Source: Brevundimonas sp. Root1279 (lineage in GTDB: Bacteria; Pseudomonadota; Alphaproteobacteria; Caulobacterales; Caulobacteraceae). Taken from it: a stretch of 64,000 nucleotides of DNA. Positions within the stretch are counted from its first letter, which is position 1. Each line of letters starts with the position of its first letter. Both the position numbers and the translations under genes were made by a program. Shown in pieces: positions 8,806 through 18,907 of the stretch. The stretch lies in contig NZ_LMEB01000001.1 of the NCBI RefSeq assembly GCF_001425945.1, positions 124,001-188,000 on the forward strand, in the 5' to 3' direction. The notes beneath the pieces are model-generated. The model was not told where the DNA came from. It saw only the letters and a list, made by a program, of their open reading frames with translations, and did not search any database.

Positions 8806-9264
8806 ATGAGCGAGTATGTCGCGACCGTGGAGTGGCGCCGCGAGGGCCAGGCCTTCACCGACAACCGTTACAGTCGCGCCCACGACTGGCGCTTCGACGG
8901 CGGGGCGGTGGTGCGCGGCTCCTCGGCTCCGTCCAGCGTCCCGATCCCGATGTCGGACCCGGCCGCCGTCGACCCGGAGGAGGCGCTCGTCGCGGCCGTC
9001 TCTAGCTGTCATATGCTGTTCTTCCTGGCCTTCGCCGCCAAGGCCGGCCTGGTCGTCGACCGCTACCGCGACGAGGCCGTGGCCGTCATGGGCAAGGACG
9101 AGCGCGGCAAGGTCTCGATCACTTCGGTGACGCTGCGCCCCGAGGTCGCCTTCGACGGGGTGGGACCGTCGCCTGAGCTGCTCGCCGACCTGCACCATCG
9201 CTCCCATGAGCACTGTTACATCGCCAACTCGATCCGCGCCGAGGTCACGGTCGAGCCGCGCTGA
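8806..9264 (+). CDS. OsmC/Ohr-family protein
   Basis: A 152-residue OsmC-like protein. The two catalytic cysteines are present: Cys68 in AVSSCHMLFFLAFAAKAG and Cys137 in SHEHCYIANSIRAEV. Members with this pair reduce organic hydroperoxides through a thiol cycle in the cytoplasm. The N-terminal VEWRREGQAFTDNRYSRAH and ADLHHRSHEHC fit the general OsmC branch (YhfA-like) rather than classical Ohr. It stands alone between rpe (divergent) and recQ, which follows 39 bases later on the same strand. The true substrate is unknown. Confidence 0.88.
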   Translation: MSEYVATVEWRREGQAFTDNRYSRAHDWRFDGGAVVRGSSAPSSVPIPMSDPAAVDPEEALVAAVSSCHMLFFLAFAAKAGLVVDRYRDEAVAVMGKDERGKVSITSVTLRPEVAFDGVGPSPELLADLHHRSHEHCYIANSIRAEVTVEPR

Positions 9265-9303
9265 CCCCTTCCGGGGGGAGAACATTCGGGGCACAAGGCC
9301 GCG

Positions 9304-11169
9304 ATGTCCGCCGAATCACTCGCCCACGCCGCTGCGCCGTCGCTCGCCGACGCCCGCGCCGCGCTGGAGCGGGTCTGGGGTCACGCCGACTTCCGGGGTC
9401 GCCAGGCCGAGGTGGTGACGGAGATCCTGGCCGGCCGCGACGTGCTGGCGGTGCTGCCCACCGGCGGCGGCAAGTCGGTCTGCTATCAGATCCCCGCCAT
9501 GCTGCGCCCGGGCCTGGGCCTGGTCGTCTCGCCGCTGATCGCCCTGATGACCGACCAGGTCGAGGCGCTGAAGCAGCAGGGCGTGGCCGCGGCCCGGCTC
9601 GACTCCGGCGTTTCCATGGACGACCGCTCGGCCATCTGGCGGGCCGCCCGCGCCGGCGAGCTGGACCTGCTCTATGTCTCGCCCGAAGGCTTGGCCCAGC
9701 CGCATCTGATCGACCGGCTGCACGACCTGCCGCTGAGCCTGATCGCCATCGACGAGGCGCACTGCGTCAGCCAGTGGGGCCACGACTTCCGTCCCGACTA
9801 CCGCACGCTCGGCCGGCTGGCCGAGCTGTTCCCGGGCGTACCGCGCATCGCCGTCACCGCCACCGCCGACGCCCGCACGCGCGAGGACATCGTCCGCTCG
9901 CTGCGGCTGGATGGGGCCAAGGTGGTGGTCGACAGCTTCGCCCGCCCGAATCTGCAGCTGTCGGCGGTGCGTAAGGAGAACGCCTCGCGGGCCCGCACCG
10001 ACGCCGCCGTCATCGACCTGGTTCGCCAGCGGCGCGGCAAGTCCGGCGTGGTCTATTGCGGCTCGCGCGACGGCTGCGAGCGGGTGGCCCAGGCGCTGCG
10101 CGAAGCCGGCTCGAACGCCATCGCCTATCACGCCGGCATGGACGCGCGGGAGCGCGACAAGCGGCTGGAGCGGTTCCTGGCCGAGGACGGCGCCGTGATG
10201 GTGGCGACCATCGCCTTCGGCATGGGGGTCGACAAGGCCGACGTACGCTTCGTCATCCACGCCGACCCGCCCGGGTCGCTCGAGGCCTACTGGCAGGAGA
10301 TCGGCCGCGCCGGGCGCGACGGCGAGCCGGCCGAGGGCATCACCCTGTACGGTCCGTCCGACATCGCCTGGACCCTGAAGCGGCTCGACGGCCGGCCGAT
10401 GGCCGAGGAGGTCAAGGCGGTGCAGGTGCGCAAGGCGCGCCAGCTTTTCGCCATGCTCGACGGCCCGGTCTGCCGGCCGCAGTCGGTGCGGCGCTATTTC
10501 GGGGAGGGAGACGCCCAGCCCTGCGGCGTCTGTGACATCTGCCAGGACCCGCCGGCCCTGTTCGACGCCACGGTCCAGGCCCAGAAGGCCCTGGCCGCCG
10601 TGCAGCGACTCGACCAGCGCTTCGGCCGCAACCGGGTCATCGACCACCTGCTCGGCAAGACCAAGGACGTCCAGCCGTGGGAGACCAATCTGTCGACCTG
10701 GGCCATCGGCGCCGACACCGCCCTGCACACCTGGCGCGACGTCGTCGACCACCTGATGTTCGAAGGCCTGCTGGTCGAGGACCCCAACGAGGGCAAGCCG
10801 CTGGTCCGGCTCGGCGATCCCGAGGCGGTGCGCGCCGTCTATCGCGGCGAGCGGGCCATCGAGGTGCGGCTGACCCCGGCCCGGGTTTCGGCGCCGCGCG
10901 AGCGGGTCCGCACCGGTCGGAACGCCGCCCTGGAGACCATGGACGCCGACGTGCGCGGCCGCTTCGAACTGCTGCGCGCCTGGCGCCGCGACCGCGCCGC
11001 CGAGCAGCGCGTGCCGCCCTATGTCATCTTCCAGGACAAGACCCTGCTGGAGATCGCCCTGGCCGAGCCGGGCGACCTGGACACGCTGGGCCACATCGCC
11101 GGCGTGGGCCAGACCAAGCTGGATCGCTACGGCAAGGCCGTGCTCGACGCCCTGCGCAACGCGGCCTGA
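9304..11169 (+). CDS. recQ: ATP-dependent DNA helicase RecQ
   Basis: A 3'-5' superfamily 2 helicase used in recombination and fork repair. Walker A LPTGGGKSVCYQ is near residue 50, the DEAH box IAIDEAHCVSQWGHDFRPDY near 148, and motif VI ending in QEIGRAGRDG near 335. The RecQ zinc site is formed by cysteines around CRPQSVRRYFGEG and CGVCDICQDP. An HRDC domain covers about residues 540-615 (VPPYVIFQDKTLLEIA). The length of 621 residues is normal. The ATG is preceded by a modest AAGG. The 317-base region downstream is non-coding. Confidence 0.97.
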   Translation: MSAESLAHAAAPSLADARAALERVWGHADFRGRQAEVVTEILAGRDVLAVLPTGGGKSVCYQIPAMLRPGLGLVVSPLIALMTDQVEALKQQGVAAARLDSGVSMDDRSAIWRAARAGELDLLYVSPEGLAQPHLIDRLHDLPLSLIAIDEAHCVSQWGHDFRPDYRTLGRLAELFPGVPRIAVTATADARTREDIVRSLRLDGAKVVVDSFARPNLQLSAVRKENASRARTDAAVIDLVRQRRGKSGVVYCGSRDGCERVAQALREAGSNAIAYHAGMDARERDKRLERFLAEDGAVMVATIAFGMGVDKADVRFVIHADPPGSLEAYWQEIGRAGRDGEPAEGITLYGPSDIAWTLKRLDGRPMAEEVKAVQVRKARQLFAMLDGPVCRPQSVRRYFGEGDAQPCGVCDICQDPPALFDATVQAQKALAAVQRLDQRFGRNRVIDHLLGKTKDVQPWETNLSTWAIGADTALHTWRDVVDHLMFEGLLVEDPNEGKPLVRLGDPEAVRAVYRGERAIEVRLTPARVSAPRERVRTGRNAALETMDADVRGRFELLRAWRRDRAAEQRVPPYVIFQDKTLLEIALAEPGDLDTLGHIAGVGQTKLDRYGKAVLDALRNAA

Positions 11170-11486
11170 CGGGACTCTCGAGCCATACCCGACGGCGCAG
11201 CCGGGCGGGGCCTGCGAATCAGAAGGAATCAGCGATTGCCCACGGCGACGCTTTTTCTTGAGGCGGCGGACGGCCATACCCCCGGTCACACCGCTCGCCG
11301 ACCGCTGAACCGCCACCCGGCAGGAACAGGCTTCACCGCGTGAATCGCTGTCACAGCGGGCGAATCGCCTGTGGACGGCTTGTGGATGGGCCGGCTTCGA
11401 CCGGGACGAGGGCGGCGCGGCGCTGGTAATACTCGGTCAAGGTCTCGGAAGGGGGACCTTAAGCAATTCGGTCGCAAGCTCCGCCT
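11170..11486 (+). other. Intergenic region between recQ and the aldo/keto reductase-like gene
   Basis: No convincing gene on either strand. Near 11232-11258 an imperfect short stem (AGCG...CGCT) is followed by TTTTTCTT on the plus strand and could end recQ transcription. At 11370-11389 there are two tandem tGTGGAygg words resembling half-matched DnaA boxes, too weak to call. A TAATAC sequence near 11427 could be a -10 element for the next gene. Nothing else is recognisable. Confidence 0.5.
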
Positions 11487-12386
11487 GTGATTCTCAACCG
11501 AGCCCCGTCTCCGGTCGACAAACTCGCCCTGGCCGTCGTGCACGCGCCCGAGCGAGCGTCGTTCAACGCCCTGCCGGCCGGCGCGCGGGAGGAGTCGCTG
11601 CGTGTCCTGCTGCAGACGGCGGCGGACGCCGGAGTCAGTCTGGTGGCCACCGAGCCGGAAGGCGACGGCGAGCGTTGGCTGGGCCAGGCCTGGCCCTTCC
11701 CCTCGCCCTTCCAGGTCACCGTCCAGACCGTTTCGATCACCGACGGCGTCGACCGCGTCGAGGCCCGCGCCCGCCGCTCGCTGGAGCGTCTCGGCCTGCC
11801 GCGGGGCGACGTGCTGCTGGTCTCCTCCGCCGATGACCTGGCGGGGGCCGAGGGCCGCGCTCTCTGGGATCGGCTCGAGGGCCTAAAGACCCGCGGCCTG
11901 TTCAAACGCATCGGTTTCCGCGCCCGGCTCGAGGACGGCCCGGCCCTGCTGGCCCGTCGTTTCCAGCCGGATGTCGTCCAGTTGCCGCTCAATCTGCTCG
12001 ATCAGCGCGCCCAGCGCACCGGCGTCCTGGCCGAGCTGGCCGGGCTCGGCGTCTCGGTGCATGCGGACTCGATCTTCGCCGACGGCGCCCTCTTCATCAG
12101 CGGCGAGGCCCTGCCGCCGGAGATGGCCCGGCACGCCCACGCTCTGTCGCGCATCCGCCGTCGCCTCGCCGAGGCCCGGCTGGATCCCATGCAGGCCGCC
12201 CTAGCCTACGCCCACGGCCTGCCGGAAGTCTCGGCCGCCATCGCCAGCGTCGCCTCTTCGGCCGAGCTCCGGGCGGTGATCGCCGCCGCCAACGCGCCGA
12301 CGCCTGATCTGGACTGGAGCGCCTTCCAGTTGGAGCCGGCGACGGCGACCGCCGCCGGCCCCCGTCGGGTCAGTAGCGCAGCCTGA
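11487..12386 (+). CDS. Degenerate aldo/keto reductase-like protein
   Basis: The order of elements follows an aldo/keto reductase TIM barrel: TAADAGVSLVATEPEGDGER, SLERLGLPRGDVLLV, LKTRGLFKRIGFRARLEDGP, and PDVVQLPLNLLDQRAQ. The residues that normally form the catalytic Asp-Tyr-Lys-His set are not there. The usual DTA..YG segment reads ATEPEGDGE, the Lys strand reads VTVQTVSI, and the His strand reads LLVSSADD. It may therefore be a non-reducing sugar-nucleotide-related or regulatory protein. The start is a GTG with no clear ribosome binding site. The last 17 bases overlap tail-to-tail with the end of the btuB-like gene. Confidence 0.75.
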   Translation: MILNRAPSPVDKLALAVVHAPERASFNALPAGAREESLRVLLQTAADAGVSLVATEPEGDGERWLGQAWPFPSPFQVTVQTVSITDGVDRVEARARRSLERLGLPRGDVLLVSSADDLAGAEGRALWDRLEGLKTRGLFKRIGFRARLEDGPALLARRFQPDVVQLPLNLLDQRAQRTGVLAELAGLGVSVHADSIFADGALFISGEALPPEMARHAHALSRIRRRLAEARLDPMQAALAYAHGLPEVSAAIASVASSAELRAVIAAANAPTPDLDWSAFQLEPATATAAGPRRVSSAA

Positions 12387-14208
12387 CCCCCAGGTAGCCC
12401 GAGCGGCCTGGCTCGCCGTAGCCCAGCACCTGCTGATAGCGCTCGTCCGCCAGGTTCTCGACCCGCGCCGTCAGGGCGACGTTGTCGGTCAGGACATAGG
12501 CCGCATTCAGATTGGCCGTGACGAAGCCGTCGCGAATGGCGGCCGTGGCTGAGTTGGTGTCCCGGTCGTCGCCCTCGGCCCTCACAGTCAGCGCCCCCGA
12601 CAGTCGATCGCCCGTCCAGCCCAGAGTCGCCGAGCCGGCCTGTTCCGGCACGCGCGCCAGGCGCAGCCCGGTGGCCTCGTCCCGGGCGTCGGTCCAGGCA
12701 TAGGCCAGGGTCAGGTCGAAGCCGCCGATCAGGATCGCCCGGGCTTCCAGCTCGACCCCGTCCGTCGCCGTCTCGGCGATGTTGACGTAGTAGCTGTCGA
12801 AGGTGAGCGGATCGAAGATGTAGGTGATCTGGTCCTCGACCTTGAGGCGATAGACCGTCGCCCGGCTCTCGATGCGGCCGTCGGCCGAACGCCAGCCGAT
12901 CGCCGCCTCAAAACCCTCGGCCGTTTCCGGCCTCAGCACCGGGAACGGCTGGGACGAGAAGCAGTAGTCGCAGACCGCCTGGCTGACTGTCGGGGCCTTG
13001 AAGCCGGTGCCGTAGGCGCCGGACAGGGTGAAGCCGGGGCCGACGTCCCAGGCCGCCGAGACCCGGCCGGTGGTCTTGGACCCGAAGTCGTCGGTGTCGT
13101 CGAAGCGCAAGCCGCCGGTGATGCTCAGCGTGTCGCTGACGTCATAGCGCGCCGTGCCGAAGGCCGAGGTGGACCCCAGGCTGACGCTGTCGCCGGTCGA
13201 GATGCTGCCGGCGCTGTTCTCGCGCTCGAGGCCGAAGGCGTAGGTCGCCGCGCCGGTCACGCCATTGGCCTGCCAGCGGTAGGCCTGGCGGTCGGCCTCG
13301 AAGATCGAGCCGAAGGCGCTGAAGGTCTCGCGGGCGATGTCCGAGGCCGAGACGCTGAACTGGTGGTCCAGGCCCAGGGCCTCGACGCTGGCGCGGACCA
13401 CGCCGGACCATTGCTCGGACTCGGAGCGGTCATCGTTGTCCTCGACCGGGAAGCCGTTATCGAGGTCGGCCTCGCTTTGCGACCAGCGGGCCGAGCCGTC
13501 CAGGGTCACCGCCGGCGAGACGGCGTAGCGGCCGCGCACGCCGACCGTGGTGTTGTCGAAGCCGTCCGTCTCGGGATTGCCATTGGCCTCGTCGGCGACC
13601 GAGATGCCGTCGGTGGTGAAGCGCGAGACATAGGCGCCCAGGGCCCAGGTCTCGTTGGCCTCGCCGACGCCGAGGCGGCCGCGCAGGGTGTCGAAGCTTC
13701 CGGCCTCGGCCTCGGCGGCGACGCCGTCGATCTCCTTGGTGGTGAAGGCGATCACCCCGCCGATAGCGTCGGAGCCCCACAGCGAGGACTGCGGCCCCGA
13801 CAGCACCTCGATGCGATCGATGTCGCCCAGGTCGAAGCCCGAGAAGTCATAGGCGCCGTTGGGCTCGGCCGCATCATTGACCGGCGCGCCGTCGACCAGG
13901 ACCAGGGTCTTGCCCGGGGTCGCGCCGCGCATGCGGACCTGGGCCACGCCGCCGAAGGGACCGGACCGGGTCACGGACAGGCCGGGCACGTCGGACAGGA
14001 TGTCGGTGGCGAAGACGGCGCCGCGTTGTTCGATGGTCGCGCTGTCGATGACCCGGGCGCCGGGGGTGTCGGCGACAATGGACGGGATGCGGGTGGCGGT
14101 GACCACCACCTCGGGCAGACCATCGTCGTCCGGAACCTGCTGGGCGTGCGCGGACAGGGGGAAGAACACGGCCGAGGCGGCCGTGGCGAGCAGAAGGGAT
14201 CGCGTCAT
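12370..14208 (-). CDS. btuB: TonB-dependent vitamin B12 receptor (BtuB type)
   Basis: An outer-membrane beta-barrel transporter for cobalamin. It has a signal peptide ending HAQ, a TonB-box-like EVVVTATRIPS, a plug domain (ILSDVPGLSVTRSGPFGGV, VRMRGATPGKTLVLVDGAPV, DIDRIEVLSGPQSSLWGSD), barrel strands, and a C-terminal strand LGVRLRY ending in an aromatic residue. The ATG at 14208 is chosen: it has GGAGA upstream and starts the signal peptide, giving 612 residues; the open frame extends upstream into the riboswitch leader. Its ligand is supported by the cobalamin riboswitch in the leader, which should shut expression off when B12 is plentiful. Overlaps convergently with the upstream-strand neighbour by 17 bases. 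Confidence 0.93.
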   Translation of the reverse strand: MTRSLLLATAASAVFFPLSAHAQQVPDDDGLPEVVVTATRIPSIVADTPGARVIDSATIEQRGAVFATDILSDVPGLSVTRSGPFGGVAQVRMRGATPGKTLVLVDGAPVNDAAEPNGAYDFSGFDLGDIDRIEVLSGPQSSLWGSDAIGGVIAFTTKEIDGVAAEAEAGSFDTLRGRLGVGEANETWALGAYVSRFTTDGISVADEANGNPETDGFDNTTVGVRGRYAVSPAVTLDGSARWSQSEADLDNGFPVEDNDDRSESEQWSGVVRASVEALGLDHQFSVSASDIARETFSAFGSIFEADRQAYRWQANGVTGAATYAFGLERENSAGSISTGDSVSLGSTSAFGTARYDVSDTLSITGGLRFDDTDDFGSKTTGRVSAAWDVGPGFTLSGAYGTGFKAPTVSQAVCDYCFSSQPFPVLRPETAEGFEAAIGWRSADGRIESRATVYRLKVEDQITYIFDPLTFDSYYVNIAETATDGVELEARAILIGGFDLTLAYAWTDARDEATGLRLARVPEQAGSATLGWTGDRLSGALTVRAEGDDRDTNSATAAIRDGFVTANLNAAYVLTDNVALTARVENLADERYQQVLGYGEPGRSGYLGVRLRY

Positions 14209-14258
14209 GCGTATCTCCGTCGTCCCCGCGCGAGCACATCGCGGCGACGTAGAAAGGG

Positions 14259-14302
14259 CGACCGACTCGTACCCTGGAGGGCACGGCGCAGGAGTCGGGT
14301 CG
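14259..14302 (-). promoter_or_regulatory. Leader hairpin between the B12 riboswitch and btuB
   Basis: On the transcribed (minus) strand CGACCCGACTC pairs with GAGTCGGTCG, with one bulged C, around a loop of about 23 bases. CCCTTTCT follows. It lies about 50 bases after the riboswitch core and about 50 bases before the btuB start. It is a candidate expression platform, either a weak terminator or an element that alternates with the riboswitch fold. The direct pairing is visible; the switching role is inferred. Confidence 0.45.
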
Positions 14303-14349
14303 CCTCGACGGATCACCGCGTCTCTGCCTGGTCCCGGGCAGCGGACGGA

Positions 14350-14520
14350 CGACGTCGGCGGCCAGGTCTCCTGGCTTGCGGGTCAAAAGCCGCCATTCTC
14401 GCCTTCCCGGTCGCCCAGTGGCGCCGAAGCCGAAGCTCCGGAGCGAATGACGGCCTCGCCGCCTACAGTTGCGGGCACAGCCGCGGTGTTGGACCGCGTT
14501 CCCTTAACCGCCTGGCGCGC
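14350..14520 (-). promoter_or_regulatory. Adenosylcobalamin riboswitch
   Basis: Read on the minus strand the leader carries the conserved cobalamin riboswitch words in order. GGTTAAGGGAACGCGGT comes first, then CCGCGGCTGTGCCCGCAAC and TGTA (the core). After a variable arm, GCAAGCCAGGAGACCTG (the B12 box) follows. These are hallmark sequences of the class and lie directly upstream of a TonB-dependent receptor, which is the standard arrangement. The limits given are approximate. Binding of B12 would reduce btuB expression. Confidence 0.93.
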
Positions 14521-14550
14521 TTGTCGCAGTGCAGCGACGCTTGTGCAAGG

Positions 14551-15402
14551 TCAGGCGGCTGCGCCGGACTTCAGGTGATCAAGATAGATGCGCCAGGCGT
14601 TGACCGTCCGGCGCCGGTCGTCCGGGCTCGCACCGTTGTAGATGAAGCCAAAATGCTCGCCGGTGATCTGATTTAGAACGGCGGCCAGCGCGTCAGTGAG
14701 AACCTTGGGAGTGTAGTGCCTCAGCCCCTCGAAGGCGTCGGGGCTGGTATTCACAAGGGAGATCGCCGGGTAACCCAGCGGCCGGTCGTCGTCCATCAGG
14801 GTGATGATGGTAGGCACGGCCTCAGGCCCGAGAGCGATCAGGCGATCGAAGAGCCGCTGCTGCGCCGGGATGCCGCTTCTCCTTTCGTCACGTGACGGGG
14901 GCGGCAAGGCGACAATCTCCTCGATGATCGCCCGAACCTCGGCGTAATGAGGGGTGTTTCGGTCTGTCTGCCAGCTCGCCAGCAATCCATCTTGTCGCGC
15001 GACCTCCGCCTGGACCGCTGCGATCACCGACGGGTCCGCCTGACGCAATGCGGCAGGGGTGTTGCCCGCGAAGTAGAGCTGTCCCTCGCTGCGTACGGCG
15101 AACACCACGGAGAGCGAACCGGAGGCGCTACGTAGCTGGTCGATGGATGGTTGATAGAGTTGGGGCTCCGAGTACCAACGAATGCTCGGCTGCGCGCCGC
15201 CGTCCGCCTTCAGGGTCCGTACGTCACGGAGGCGTAACGTCACATAGGCTCGTTCCGGGAAGGTCTCGGGGACATCCAATACGGTCTCCACGATGACATT
15301 AGACTGGGCGACCAGCTTCCAGAGCGGGGTGTCTTCGGCAATGGCGGAAGGGGCGACCGCCAAGACGGCTGCGACGCAGAGGGCGAATAGGATCGAGCGC
15401 AT
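14551..15402 (-). CDS. Secreted hypothetical protein with HEAT-like C-terminal part
   Basis: I do not recognise a named family. A signal peptide is clear (MRSILFALCVAAVLAVAPSA, cleavage near AIAED). The mature part begins with a beta-rich region (SNVIVETVLDV, ERAYVTLRLRDVRTL), and the C-terminal part is helical (LFDRLIALGPEAVPTIITLM, LTDALAAVLNQITGEHFGF, AWRIYLDHL), resembling HEAT-like repeats. The ATG at 15402 is preferred; a GTG at 15423 would add seven residues before the signal. Base composition looks less GC-rich than its neighbours, which may reflect recent acquisition. It is transcribed towards the riboswitch and separated from it by about 30 bases. Confidence 0.75.
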   Translation of the reverse strand: MRSILFALCVAAVLAVAPSAIAEDTPLWKLVAQSNVIVETVLDVPETFPERAYVTLRLRDVRTLKADGGAQPSIRWYSEPQLYQPSIDQLRSASGSLSVVFAVRSEGQLYFAGNTPAALRQADPSVIAAVQAEVARQDGLLASWQTDRNTPHYAEVRAIIEEIVALPPPSRDERRSGIPAQQRLFDRLIALGPEAVPTIITLMDDDRPLGYPAISLVNTSPDAFEGLRHYTPKVLTDALAAVLNQITGEHFGFIYNGASPDDRRRTVNAWRIYLDHLKSGAAA

Positions 15403-15492
15403 GCATCGATTGCAGTGATCCACTGCTGTCGGTCAAGCTCATGCCATTGCGCTTGAGCGCGCCCGCGGCTTCCTTCACCTTGCGGCGCTCAT

Positions 15493-18192
<2,700 letters not shown>

Positions 18193-18840
18193 TCAGGGCC
18201 GGGCGAAGTCCAGGACGCACATTCGCCGCCACTCGGGATGCGGCCCGCAGCCGACGCCGATGAGGGTGTAGGCCGGGCTGAACAGGATGCGGCGATGGCC
18301 TCGATCGGCCACGCCGTCGTCGACGATCAGCTGGACGACCATCTCTTCGGCCGTGTCCGGGCCGTAGGCGATGGCCTCCGCTGTGGCGGCCCATCGGCCA
18401 AAGCGAGCCATCCGTTCGTGCGGGCTCAGGCCGTTTTCGCCGCCGTGGCCGGTGCGCCCGCTGCGCGCCTGATCGGCTGCGTGGCCGGCGGCGGCGCGAT
18501 CGAGCGGCTGGCTGCGCGCCAGGGCGGGCAGCGCCGGCTGGGCCTCCAGAAAGGCGATGGCCTCGTCGACGGCGGCGACGCCCTCGCGGGTCACGATCGG
18601 CACCTCGCCGGGCTGCTCGATCCGGTCGCCCTGGAACCAGCCGCGCAGGGTCCTGAGCTTGCGGGCATAGCCCCGCGGATCGCTGCGGGCCGCGCTCACC
18701 TCGGCCGCGATCCGGGCATGGAAGGCGGCGTCCACGGGAGGGGCGTCCTGGGATGCGTAGGGCGCGGAGCCGGCGGCCGGCGGCGGCGCGCATGCCGACA
18801 GCAACATGGCCGCGGCGAGGAGCCCGATCCGTCTCAGCAT
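18193..18840 (-). CDS. CAP-domain lipoprotein
   Basis: A 215-residue lipoprotein with lipobox LLSAC (Cys17) and a SCP/CAP (cysteine-rich secretory protein-like) domain. Diagnostic parts are GHAADQARSGRTGHGGENGL, then AEAIAYG, and DRGHRRILFSPAYTLIGVGC near the end. Bacterial members are exported and mostly uncharacterised, with suggested roles in envelope or sterol/lipid binding. The ATG at 18840 has an excellent GGAGGAAA eight bases upstream, so the longer open frame is rejected. It is divergent from glnD (67-base gap) and convergent with mutS with no spare bases. Confidence 0.87.
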   Translation of the reverse strand: MLRRIGLLAAAMLLSACAPPPAAGSAPYASQDAPPVDAAFHARIAAEVSAARSDPRGYARKLRTLRGWFQGDRIEQPGEVPIVTREGVAAVDEAIAFLEAQPALPALARSQPLDRAAAGHAADQARSGRTGHGGENGLSPHERMARFGRWAATAEAIAYGPDTAEEMVVQLIVDDGVADRGHRRILFSPAYTLIGVGCGPHPEWRRMCVLDFARP

Positions 18841-18907
18841 GCATTTCCTCCACGCCGTCCCGCCTCGCACAGTCGCGCAGCCTGCGGTCGGGGTCTATAC
18901 CGGCCGG

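Noticed and set aside
11170..11316. Possible small basic protein (MAVRRLKKKRRRG...) on the minus strand
   Set aside because: The frame runs on into antisense of recQ, has no ribosome binding site, and no known family was recognised.
11370..11389. Two TGTGGAygg words resembling DnaA boxes in the recQ intergenic region
   Set aside because: Each misses two of nine consensus bases, there is no AT-rich stretch, and no replication gene is near.
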